Assembly (NCBI GenBank): GCA_034506175.1
Contig: JAPDQB010000005.1
Coordinates: 1 to 64,000 of the forward strand
Direction: 5' to 3'
From: a candidate division KSB1 bacterium
Lineage (GTDB): Bacteria; Zhuqueibacterota; Zhuqueibacteria; Zhuqueibacterales; Zhuqueibacteraceae
DNA length: 64,000 bases
Under the pieces are notes generated by a model. It did not search any database, was not told where the DNA came from, and was given only the letters and a program-made list of their open reading frames with translations. Below, in pieces: positions 25,769-35,200 of this stretch. A program made the position numbers and the translations under genes. How positions within the stretch are numbered: the first letter of the stretch is position 1; every line of letters starts with the position of its first letter.

Positions 25769-28249
25769 TCACGGCAAACTCGCCGCCACCCGGAATCCCA
25801 AAGTATTGCTGCGAAACGTCGGCGGCGCGTGGCGGCGGTAAGCAATCCGCAGCGTGGCCGGGGTATCGCCCCAGGAACCGCCGCGTATCACCTTCTCGGT
25901 CCCTTGCGGCGGCCCGGTGGGGCGATCCCATTCTTGCCGCTCGTAATAATTTTGTTCATACCAATCACTGCACCATTCCGCCACGTTGCCCGTCATGTCA
26001 AAAATGCCCAACGCGTTGGCGCCGAACTTCTCCACCGGCGCTGTGAAAGTGTAATTGTCGTTATAAGCGCGCCAGATAATCGGCCAATCCGGAAAAACTC
26101 TTTTCAACGCCTCATCGCCAACGTTGCCGCCAAGCGCCAGCGACGGCGCGCCGTTACCCCAACTGTATTTGATCGCCTTGCCGCCGCCGCGCGCCGCCAG
26201 CTCCCATTCGGCTTCGGTTGGCAAGCGATATTTGTACAGACCTTTGAGCGAAAGCCAGGCGCAATACAAGATCGCGTCCTGCCACGAGACGCCGATCACC
26301 GGATGGTCGAGACTGTAAAGCGCCGCGCCGAGTTTTTTATAAAACGGATCGCTGCCGGTTTGATAATGATATTTGCTGTTCGGATTCATCCATTCCGGCA
26401 AGTTGCCCTTTGTCGCGCTAACAAATTCCAAATATTCCCGATTGGTCACCTCGTGTTGGCCGATCAAAAAATCAGCGACGCGAACTCGATGCACCGGTTT
26501 TTCATTGGGATTCCCGTCGCCGAACAGATCACCGCGTTCGAATTCCGTGCCTTTAACCAAAACCATGCCGGCGGGAATTGCCGGCAAGATTTTTGGCACC
26601 GGAAGTTTGGTTTTTTCTTTTGCGGCACTTTTTCCGGCCAAACCCGGCTTGGCGAAAAAATTATTTTTTCCGGGCACCGGCTCTGTGCGGTTAAATTGAT
26701 TATTTTTATTGTTGCCGGCGGACGCGGGATCGGAAACCACGCCACGTGAAGCCAAAGATGGAACAGAGAGCTCCGTCGTAGCTGTCAGCCCTGTGGGAGT
26801 TGCGGCCGCCAGTGTTGGCTCCGATGGCATGGGGCGCGAGGTTTTCGGCGAGGGTTTGTCTGTTGAAGATGAAAGCCGGTTTTCTTTTGGCGGTTTTTCA
26901 TCTGCGATCAAAATTTTGACCTTTGAAGCATATTCCTGTAGCGTACCTAAAAAGCTCGAGGCCTTGGCCGCAACGCCCGGCATTTTCCACGTCAACCAAG
27001 CGGCCAGCAGTAAAATGCTTAAAACCAAAATTGACCACAGCGCGCGCTGTTTTTCGAATTTTCTTTTTTCACTTTTATCAACGGATTGGTGTCCCTCTCT
27101 GGTTTTAAGATTTGAGTTTAAAACGCGCCTGCCGTTTTTGGCGCCGGGTTTCCGATGCGCTGCCTTCGTCTCAAGGTTCAACAAAGGAAAAATAATTGTC
27201 TCGTCCTCCGCCAATGCGCCGACTTCCGATTTGTCCGCCTTGTCGGTCGCGCCATTGGCCGGAAGCGATACGGAAACCGGCAGTTTCATGGACGGCTTTT
27301 GCCCGCGACGCAACATGTGCAGGCATTTGTTGACTTCCGCAGCATGATACGGACGGTTATTCGGATCCTTTTCCAGCAGCCATTGCACCAAATCCGCCAC
27401 GTGGCCGTTTACGTGTTTGATTTTAATGTCGAGGCGCGGCGGCATTTTATGCAAGATGGCCGCGCGCAGCTCGGTCTCGTCGAGGGCGTCGAACGGAACG
27501 TGCCCGGAAAGGCACTCGTATAAAATGATGCCCAAACCATAAAGATCGGTGCGGTGATCGACCGCCAGCCCGAGATACTGCTCCGGCGAGCAATAAACCG
27601 GCGAGCCGATGCGCGCTTGATAACGCGTCAAACGCGGATTCGCTTCGACAATTTTGGCCACGCCAAAATCCACCACCTTCACCATTTCTACGCCTTTGTC
27701 ATCCCGGATCAGCATGATGTTATCCGGCTTGAGGTCGCGATGAATCACATTGTTTTCGTGCATACAATGCAGCGCCTCGCCAATTTGCAAGCCGATTTCG
27801 ATGACCCGGTCGACCGGCAGCGTGCCTTTTTTTTGCAATAATTCGCCGAGCGAGACGCCCTTGAGAAATTCCATGACCAGATAAAGCATTCCATCCGGCG
27901 TTTCGCCGAAATCATAGACCGTCACCACATTCGGGTGTTTGATGCGCGCTGCCGCGCGAGCCTCCTGATAAAAGCGCTCGCGAAACTCCGGGTTGGCGAG
28001 CACTTCCGGCCGCACGAATTTAATCGCCACAAAATCGTCGATCAACAACCGCCGCGCGCGAAAAACGCTGCCCATGCCGCCTTCGCCCAGCTTGCTTTCC
28101 AGCCGGTATTTTTTATCGATGATCATACCGGTGCTCGGCTGCGGCATATCGACACTGGCCGGCGCTGCTTGCGCATTCGAGCAAATGTGCGTCGCAACGG
28201 TATCGTACACCGAGTTGCAGTAGGTGCATGTTTTAATCGTGGTTTTCAC
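25769..28249 (-). CDS. Transmembrane Ser/Thr protein kinase fused to an FGE-sulfatase-type domain
   Basis: An 826-residue protein. A short Cys motif (C8-x2-C11 and C23) precedes a Hanks-type kinase (about 48-312) with GEGGMGSV, Lys77 in AIKF, HRDLKPDN (170-177), DFG (194-196) and the activation-segment SPEQ. A basic linker leads to one transmembrane helix (about 403-421). A low-complexity Pro/Ser/Thr/Lys stretch follows. An extracytoplasmic FGE-like domain runs from about 558 to the end (IPAGMVLVKGTEFERGD, HEVTNREYLEFV, ARGGGKAIKYSWGN, GNVAEWCSDWY, VIRGGSW). All kinase catalytic residues are present. Such FGE domains often act as ligand-binding modules rather than enzymes. Translation starts at a GTG 7 nt after the preceding stop. 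The kinase could phosphorylate partners bound by the FHA proteins encoded upstream. Confidence 0.88.
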   Translation of the reverse strand: MKTTIKTCTYCNSVYDTVATHICSNAQAAPASVDMPQPSTGMIIDKKYRLESKLGEGGMGSVFRARRLLIDDFVAIKFVRPEVLANPEFRERFYQEARAAARIKHPNVVTVYDFGETPDGMLYLVMEFLKGVSLGELLQKKGTLPVDRVIEIGLQIGEALHCMHENNVIHRDLKPDNIMLIRDDKGVEMVKVVDFGVAKIVEANPRLTRYQARIGSPVYCSPEQYLGLAVDHRTDLYGLGIILYECLSGHVPFDALDETELRAAILHKMPPRLDIKIKHVNGHVADLVQWLLEKDPNNRPYHAAEVNKCLHMLRRGQKPSMKLPVSVSLPANGATDKADKSEVGALAEDETIIFPLLNLETKAAHRKPGAKNGRRVLNSNLKTREGHQSVDKSEKRKFEKQRALWSILVLSILLLAAWLTWKMPGVAAKASSFLGTLQEYASKVKILIADEKPPKENRLSSSTDKPSPKTSRPMPSEPTLAAATPTGLTATTELSVPSLASRGVVSDPASAGNNKNNQFNRTEPVPGKNNFFAKPGLAGKSAAKEKTKLPVPKILPAIPAGMVLVKGTEFERGDLFGDGNPNEKPVHRVRVADFLIGQHEVTNREYLEFVSATKGNLPEWMNPNSKYHYQTGSDPFYKKLGAALYSLDHPVIGVSWQDAILYCAWLSLKGLYKYRLPTEAEWELAARGGGKAIKYSWGNGAPSLALGGNVGDEALKRVFPDWPIIWRAYNDNYTFTAPVEKFGANALGIFDMTGNVAEWCSDWYEQNYYERQEWDRPTGPPQGTEKVIRGGSWGDTPATLRIAYRRHAPPTFRSNTLGFRVAASLP

Positions 28250-28255
28250 GAGCGC

Positions 28256-29254
28256 TCAATTTTTTCCAATTCCAATGCTCAATCCGGTTTGCATGGTCAC
28301 GTAGTGAATGGCCGGACCTTTATCCAAAAAAATGTTGTATTCAAAAATTGATCGCAACCAGGCCGCTGGTCCCAGCGGCGTGAGATGTGCCGCGCTGATG
28401 GCAAATCCGAAATGCCGTTCGGAGACCGTGATCGACTGGCGGCCGTTATTGATTGTGACTTGGGGCAGGAAAAGACCGGCGCCCCATCCCAAACGTACTC
28501 TTCGATCAATGCGGCCCTCCAACGCTGCGCTGACCTTCATGACGGACGCTGAAGCTTTCATGCCATAACGCAACAGATCGGCTTCCACCGCGCTTTTGAC
28601 GTTCAAAGGAAGATAACCGTAATTTAAATTAGCCGACAGGCGATTGGATAACGGAATCGTGCAATAACCCTGAAAGCCGAAACTTGTCGTATAGGCGTGC
28701 GTCATGTCGATCATGCGCGTTTTATTATCTGAAGCCCTGACGTGCAGGGAAAAATTCAACCCCAACGATTGCGATGAGTGTTTGAGCGGCCGCGACAAAC
28801 CGCCTGCCAGGCCGAAGATGACTTTTTTGGCGTGGAGTGACGGGCTTGCCCCGTCGTTTAGCGCGGCGGGCTCGATTTTGCCTTGTGGTGTTGAATCATT
28901 TTTTTTGCGGCTCGATGCCGCTTGATTTTTTTTCTCCGACACGCCCGCATCGCGCTGTCGCGATTCGAGCACGTCGCCTGGTTGAAACCTGGCATTTTCG
29001 GCTTGCGCGAGCATCTTGATGCCGGCGACTTTGGATTTCACGACGACCACTTCCACACGCCCGATCCAATACACGAAATCCCCGGCGTAACGATTCACGT
29101 CGAAAATGTCACCAACCCGCAAGCCGGCGTCTTCACCTTTGTCAATGATGCCGGTGTTTTTGTCGAATTGTAAGATTTTAATGATCGGTTGTGCATTCGA
29201 TGAAGAAAGTATCATGAAGGTTAATACAGTAACCGATCTTAACATCCGGGTCAT
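28256..29254 (-). CDS. Secreted/outer-membrane protein with SH3-like N-terminal domain
   Basis: A 332-residue protein with a signal peptide (MTRMLRSVTVLTFMILSSSNAQ). A beta domain at about 25-95 (FDKNTGIIDKGEDAGLRVGDIFDVN, ENARFQPGDVLE) resembles SH3-like or FlgT-C-like modules. A basic, low-complexity linker follows (about 96-145). The rest is a beta-barrel-like region with alternating strands (HAYTTSFGFQGYCTIPL, LSANLNYGYLPLNV, MQTGLSIGIGKN). It is 6 nt upstream of the kinase gene and surely in the same operon, so it may be part of the envelope side of that signalling unit. No known family. Confidence 0.5.
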   Translation of the reverse strand: MTRMLRSVTVLTFMILSSSNAQPIIKILQFDKNTGIIDKGEDAGLRVGDIFDVNRYAGDFVYWIGRVEVVVVKSKVAGIKMLAQAENARFQPGDVLESRQRDAGVSEKKNQAASSRKKNDSTPQGKIEPAALNDGASPSLHAKKVIFGLAGGLSRPLKHSSQSLGLNFSLHVRASDNKTRMIDMTHAYTTSFGFQGYCTIPLSNRLSANLNYGYLPLNVKSAVEADLLRYGMKASASVMKVSAALEGRIDRRVRLGWGAGLFLPQVTINNGRQSITVSERHFGFAISAAHLTPLGPAAWLRSIFEYNIFLDKGPAIHYVTMQTGLSIGIGKN

Positions 29255-29678
29255 ATCTCAAAAAATAACTGAAGTGAAAATTTTCGTATCAAGCTTTGGA
29301 TTATCCGATAATCGCCTGCAAAGATCGTCCCATCTATTTTTTGACTCGCAAGATTTCTTGACGGGCAAAAGCTTTGCCACACAACGCTGAAACGTAATGT
29401 TTTTTCGCCGATTTTGTTATATTTTGCAGCCAAATTTATTCTAAACTTATTCAGGCCGGACTGCCAAGCTCACATTTGGGGCCACGCGCAGATTGGCGTT
29501 TTGAATCGCGTTACAATTTTGGCAGGAGATTCCAATTCCGTAAAACCTTGCGCGGCAACTGGCCGCACGGCACGGGCGCCGCCTTGCAGATATCGCCCAA
29601 TTTGTCAATCGCAAATTAAAACGAATCGACACGACCCGAAAAAATTGGCGCCCCTTCGCGTGAATCAGTGGTTTGTCC
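29255..29678. other. 424-bp spacer between the redox block and the kinase unit
   Basis: No gene or strong hairpin recognised. It must hold either a terminator for the redox genes or a promoter for 28256-29254. I saw no hexamer pair good enough to call. Confidence 0.4.
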
Positions 29679-31280
29679 TCATCGTTTCACCGACAAGCGC
29701 TGAAATTCTTCGACGCTGCCGAGGCGTACCGCACAGCCATGCGGACAGTTGCTCACGCACGCCGGACCATGATTGGTTTTATAGCACAAATCGCATTTGC
29801 TGGCCAATAAACGCGGTTTGCCACGCAGCAACTCCGGAATCATATTCTCCGCCCACGTTTCACCGGTCTCGTGCATGATGATCGCATCATACGGGCAATT
29901 GTTGGCGCAAGCCTGGCAGCCGATGCAGAGATTATCGATGATTTCAACCACGTCACCCACGCTGGCGCGGCGAATCGCACCGGTCGGACATCCCACCAAA
30001 CAAACCGGATCGTGGCAGTGATAGCAGGCTTTGGTGATCAGCAGGTTTTCATGCTTGTCGCCTTCGCGCACGAATCGTGGCCGGCCCTCATGCGTATCGG
30101 CGCAGCCGCGCACGCATTCGTCGCAGCGCGTGCAGACATTCAGATCGATCACCAAAATGCTGTGGCCTTGCACCAGCCCCTTCTCCAAAGCCGTTTGCAT
30201 GAATTGCGAGCGGCTGATATTTTTTTTGTTGTAGCCCGCTTGCTTCAGGCGCGTCACTGCAGTTTCCCAAAGTTGTTTGCCGATGCTGGCATACTTTTGG
30301 GTGAGGGCGAGAAAATCTTCGCGGCTGATCTTGACCAAATCGCTGAATTCAACCGACCTCGCCGTACAAGTCCAGCCGCGCACGCCATCGACCAGAAGCT
30401 CGACTTCGCCCAGCGTCTGGCCTTTGGAAAGATAAGTGACCACCAGCTCGCCTTCGCCCATTTTTTGCGACAGCTTGACAAAACCGGAACGCACCAGATA
30501 AAACGCCTCCACTGGTTCGCCTTCCTGGGCGATCATTTCATTCGGCTCGCAGGAAAGCAATTCCACTTTTTTCGCCAGCGCTTCCAGAAAAGCCTCATCA
30601 CAAGATTGCAATAAAGGTGTCGTTCGCAGCTGTGCCAGCAGCGATCTTTCGCGATAAATTTTATCGAGTCGCTGTTTCAGCGCCGGAGATTTGCGTTTCA
30701 TGCGCCGCAGCGCCGGCACGCGAATTTGCGCCAGCACGCAATCCGCTGCCGCCCGCGCCGTCGCAGATTGCGGCCAGCCATTCATCGCGCCGATCTCGCC
30801 AAAAATCTCACCGGGGCCGAGCCGTAATATGCCGCCGGCCGGCAGATTGAAATCCAGCGCCGAGAGAAAAATGATGGTTTCGCCGTTTTTATTTTGCTTT
30901 TCCAATTGAGCTTGCAAAACGGTTTTACCTGCCTGCCCGGCCCGATCATCCGGCCGGCGAGAGGGGCCGGCCGATTTGTGCAAATAAACTTCCACTTCGC
31001 CTTGCACAATATAAAATGCCATATCGACATACGTCCCCTCCTCGAACAAGATTGCGTGCTTCTTCCATTTCGCCACTGAAATGTCCGCACTGATCGCCTC
31101 GAGAAACTCGTCGTCATAATCGCGAAAGATTTCGAATCGCCGCAAATCATTCGGCGAAAGTTTCTCGGAAATGCCCAAAATGCCCGCGGTCGCGCCGTAT
31201 GAGTTCCAGCGATCTTTGTAAAGCTCGAGCCGCTTGATAACCGTCGGTCTAATCGCGCCGTTTTTAAAATTAGTGGTCAT
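29679..31280 (-). CDS. Two cyclic-nucleotide-binding domains fused to a four-cluster ferredoxin
   Basis: A 533-residue cytoplasmic protein. The first cNMP-binding beta-roll (about 50-200) has AFYIVQGEVEVYL and the phosphate-cassette-like PGEIFGEIGAMNGWPQSATARA. It contains an insertion between strands (about 103-140). The second roll (about 222-330) has AFYLVRSGFVKL and LGEVELLVDGVRGWTCTA. Residues 380-516 hold sixteen cysteines in four DmsB/NrfC-like sets: CTRCDECVRGC, CYHCHDPVCLVGC, CIGCQACANNC and CDLCYKTNHGPACVSNC. Neither roll ends in a DNA-binding domain, so electron flow rather than transcription may be the output. Its start overlaps the stop of the cytochrome gene (31277-31280). Ligand (cAMP, c-di-GMP or none) is unknown. 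Confidence 0.85.
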   Translation of the reverse strand: MTTNFKNGAIRPTVIKRLELYKDRWNSYGATAGILGISEKLSPNDLRRFEIFRDYDDEFLEAISADISVAKWKKHAILFEEGTYVDMAFYIVQGEVEVYLHKSAGPSRRPDDRAGQAGKTVLQAQLEKQNKNGETIIFLSALDFNLPAGGILRLGPGEIFGEIGAMNGWPQSATARAAADCVLAQIRVPALRRMKRKSPALKQRLDKIYRERSLLAQLRTTPLLQSCDEAFLEALAKKVELLSCEPNEMIAQEGEPVEAFYLVRSGFVKLSQKMGEGELVVTYLSKGQTLGEVELLVDGVRGWTCTARSVEFSDLVKISREDFLALTQKYASIGKQLWETAVTRLKQAGYNKKNISRSQFMQTALEKGLVQGHSILVIDLNVCTRCDECVRGCADTHEGRPRFVREGDKHENLLITKACYHCHDPVCLVGCPTGAIRRASVGDVVEIIDNLCIGCQACANNCPYDAIIMHETGETWAENMIPELLRGKPRLLASKCDLCYKTNHGPACVSNCPHGCAVRLGSVEEFQRLSVKR

Positions 31281-32242
31281 GGTGAATTAACCGTATTGCC
31301 GTTGGTTTTCTGATACAACAACTCCAGCCGTTTTTTTACAATCAAAAGAATATCCCGCACCGAAGTTGTGTCGCTGATATTCGGAAACGGCGGCAGATCA
31401 AGCGGCGCGGCATTATCAACCGGCATAATCGCGGCAGTCGGCGTTGGCCGCGATGGGACTGGGTTTTGGGATGGCGCTGCAACGACGGATGCCGTTGGCC
31501 GAGCCGGCTGGCGAGTTTCCGCCGGGCTAATCGCCTCACGTTTCACCGGCGGTCTGGACATCGGCGCAACGGCCGGCTCGACTTTAGCGATTTGCGCCAC
31601 CGGGCCTTTCACGCGCATCGCGTTTTCAAAAGGCACCTTTGTCAAATCTTCGCCAGTTGCTTGGCGTTTCCAATGCCGCGCCACTTTTTTCATGCCGGAA
31701 ATGTAATTGAAATTGGCGCCGTTCGGATGTCCGGCCGCAATCAGCTTTTGATCGGTAATATAATGACAGCGCACACAGGTTTTGGCGCGAGTATCCAAAT
31801 TTTTCAGCTCGACCAAGCCAAGTTTCAGCGCTTTTTCATAACCACCGGGTTTTTCAGAATGCGGGTCTTTATAATCGCTGCCCGGCCCATGACAGCTTTC
31901 GCAGCTCACGCCGTCTTCCACGTCACGCGATTCTTTGCCGGCGATCACCGTGCCGTGACAAGAGGCGCAAATTTGATTTCCTTTCAACATGTTGCCGGTG
32001 CCGACGCCGGCGAGCTGCGCGATTTTTTCGTATGCTGCCGGATCATCGTAAAACGCGTCCACCGTAGCATGATGCGCATCATCTTTCCACCAGTTGTTTT
32101 CATTGGTGTGGCAATTGCTCTGCCCGAGGCCGCAACTGCCGGGCCCAAGGGTTTTGTATTGGGCGAAACACGGAGAAAGAGCCGGACCCAAAGTTGTGAT
32201 GACTGCAAAAACGCCTTTTTGTATAATTTTTTTTTTACGCAT
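31277..32242 (-). CDS. Periplasmic multihaem cytochrome c
   Basis: A protein of about 321 residues from the ATG at 32242 (MRKKKIIQKGVFAVITTLG, a signal peptide). An upstream ATG at 32293 would add 17 residues that hide it. Haem motifs are CASCH, CESCH and CVRCH, plus an N-terminal SCGLGQSNCH where the cysteines are further apart. Distal His candidates include DDAHH and PHSEK. It resembles the cytochrome c554-like fold in part. A Pro/Ala-rich linker follows and the C-terminal helix is short (TTSVRDILLIVKKRLELLYQ). It overlaps the cNMP-ferredoxin gene by 4 nt and is 52 nt downstream of the large decahaem gene. Confidence 0.8.
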   Translation of the reverse strand: MRKKKIIQKGVFAVITTLGPALSPCFAQYKTLGPGSCGLGQSNCHTNENNWWKDDAHHATVDAFYDDPAAYEKIAQLAGVGTGNMLKGNQICASCHGTVIAGKESRDVEDGVSCESCHGPGSDYKDPHSEKPGGYEKALKLGLVELKNLDTRAKTCVRCHYITDQKLIAAGHPNGANFNYISGMKKVARHWKRQATGEDLTKVPFENAMRVKGPVAQIAKVEPAVAPMSRPPVKREAISPAETRQPARPTASVVAAPSQNPVPSRPTPTAAIMPVDNAAPLDLPPFPNISDTTSVRDILLIVKKRLELLYQKTNGNTVNSP

Positions 32243-32294
32243 ATATTTTTTATTCTCGTGGTCGTTTGGCATTCTTGAAAACGAACGCTGCATT

Positions 32295-35200
32295 TCACTT
32301 GTTACTTGACGGTGGCTTTGCCTCGCTGCGCATGGTCTCCAATTGCGTCGTCATTTTCTCATCCGACACCGTCCAGATTTTCCCGTTGCGCAAATAAAGT
32401 TTTTGCTGTTCCACCAGCGTAAATGGCCGTGAGCCCAAGCGCCCAAACACACTCACTTGATTCCCGCTTTCATCCACTGCGCGGTCGCGATCCAGGCCCT
32501 TGGAAATGGCCAGCGCCTCGCCGTGCGTTTTGTGTGTTGCGATCAGCTTTGGCGTCGGCCGCGGGCTGAAACCGAGATAATTCGGATTCTCCGGTGAAGT
32601 GAGCTGAATCACCCGCAAACCATTGCGGCCATCGGCGAGATATGCAAACACGCTGGCATTGGTCGCCGCCACTTTCACATCACGCGCGTCGTTGATTTGA
32701 CTTTTCGCCGTGTAAATTTGCTCGATTTTCAACGCTTCGGGATTTTCGGCGTCGATAATCACCAGACCTTGCGCACCTGCCGCCACATACGCGTAAGTTC
32801 GCGCCACATAAATGTTATTCGCCTCCTTCAACGGCACAAAACTGTTGCTGACGAACTTTGGCTTTTCAGGAAAAGTCACATCGACAACTTTCACCCCTTC
32901 GACGTCACAGACAAACGAATAACGAAACTGCACCGCCACGGCTTTGGGCTTTTTGATTTTTGGCGCGCCAACGCCGCCGACAACACGCGGTTTCAAAGGA
33001 TCAGCGATGCTCACAATCACCAGGCCGGCGTCGCAAGTGATATAAACATAGTTGCCGGCGATGGTCAAGTTTGTCGCGCCATTCAAAATGCCTTTGGGAT
33101 TAAAGGTGACCGCGCGCTGCAAAAAATTGTTGCGCGGATCGTTGTCAACCAGCGTCATCACCTCAACGAGAATCAAGCCCTCATATTTGTCCGTGATGTA
33201 CGCATAACTGTACAGTGGATGAATCGGCCATTGCTCTTGATTCTCCGGGCGATGCACGCGCTTGGTGTCAATTGGCATATTCGTGGGCAGAGCCACTGCC
33301 GTCGCATATTTCGTTTTGACCTGCGTATCCTGCCCCAGCGGCGAAACCGGTGCGGAAATGACGCGCTCTGAAAAACCTTTGTTGTCAACATTGGCGACAT
33401 CGTAAACGCGGAAACCATCTTCGCCGTTCGCCGTGTAAAGATACTCGCCGCGCAACTGCAGGCTTTGAATATTCGTGCCGCCGTGATGATATGCCGTTTT
33501 CAGCTTGCGGCCTCTGAACAGATGTTTCTTGTAATAATCCGGATACGCCAGTTTGTGCAAATAACTTCCAATCACCGCTTGCGGCTCATCCTGCTCGGTC
33601 ACTTGCACCGCTTCAAAGCCATTCCTGCCCGTAGCGACGTAAGCATATTTACCCATGAAATTGACGAAGTTTGTTCCCTGCAAAAGCACTTGCGCCATCC
33701 AGGCGTTGTTGTCGTTCTTGTCCGAAAGATGGCAATCCGTGCAGCTTCGCGTTTCAGTTTTGCGCACCGTATGCGGAAAATGCGGGTTGAACGCCTGGCT
33801 GCTGTAACCCGGCGCCGAAATCGGCGCCTGCTGATTATAAATCTGCTCGCGATTGGCATTGCGCGAGCTGAGCAGCAGCGCGCTCGACGAACGAGCCGGC
33901 GCGACTTTATTGCCTTTCGTTGTGCCATTGACGCACAACATGAAACCGTCATCGCGGAGCACTTGTGGATTGTAGGTTGTCCAATTTCGTGACTTTTCAC
34001 CTTCGTAGTGATTCATTTCCTTTTTCCAATTCGCCTGCTGCGGCAGATGGCAGCCGAAGCAATTCGTCACCCACGACGAGTGACAACTGTAACATTCCAT
34101 TTTTTCAGGGGAATGCGCCAGAAGCGATTTGGCCATCGGCGACGCCCACTCGCCACCGCCTTTTGCGACCAGTTTGGCCGCGCGCGCCTTCGAATTGAAA
34201 TATTTCGAGCTCGGATCGACGATATCCACAACCTGCGGAATTTCCCATTGCAGCGTATCGTTCAACATCGAACGCTGAAAAATGCGATTGCCCTTTTTGG
34301 AGAATTGCTTTTCTTTGAACGGTGTGAAGCGTTCCAATAAATTCGTTCCGCCCTCCGGCGCTGCGAGCCCTGAAGTCCGCAATGTCGCACGCTCGGTTAC
34401 CGTGCCGTGGCAATCGACGCATTGAATCTCAATCGCATTGTGAAACTCCCCGTACAGCTTGCCGTTGCCATGATTGTCCTGCTCATAATGACAATCGACA
34501 CAGTGCATGCCTTTTTCAGCGTGGATGTCCTTCAAATGCACCGCCTTCTGGGCGTTGCGACATGCCTCATCTTCAATGTCACCCTCAGAGCCTTCGAGCG
34601 GCACGACGCCGTGGAATGTATGCGGCGAATCCGGCGAAATGATTTTGCCGTCCTTATCCAACAGATTGCCCTTGCGATCTTTTTTGAACACCGCGCGGAA
34701 AATCCAGCCGTGGCCGTGATAATCCGCAAACTGTGTGCGCTTGAGTTTGGGATTGAGCCTGGTCACCGTGCGTAAAAAATTCGGATCACCCCAGTTGCCG
34801 CGCAACACCGCCTCCTCTGGATTGGCAGCCAGCAACTCAAAGGCTTCGGCAACGGAGGGATATTTTTGTTTTTCCGGATACATCCACTTGCCATCGCTTT
34901 CGTAATCCCACATCTGAAAACCGAAAAACGTGTTGAGAAAACCGTTTGGCTGGTGCATGTGACACACCATGCACTGACTTGACGGAATCGCTTTGGTGAA
35001 TTGATGCATGATCGGATGGCCGGATTCTTTTTTCGGAATGGCCTCGTCGGCGGTCTGGGCGAAACCACGATTGCCGAATTTCGCATACGGCCCGGAATGC
35101 ACCGGTGAGCGATCGTTGGCATAAACGACGTGACACGCCGTGCAGCCGCTCGAACGATAATCGCCGGGATGATCGTTCGTGCCCAGGAAAGAAAGGTTGG

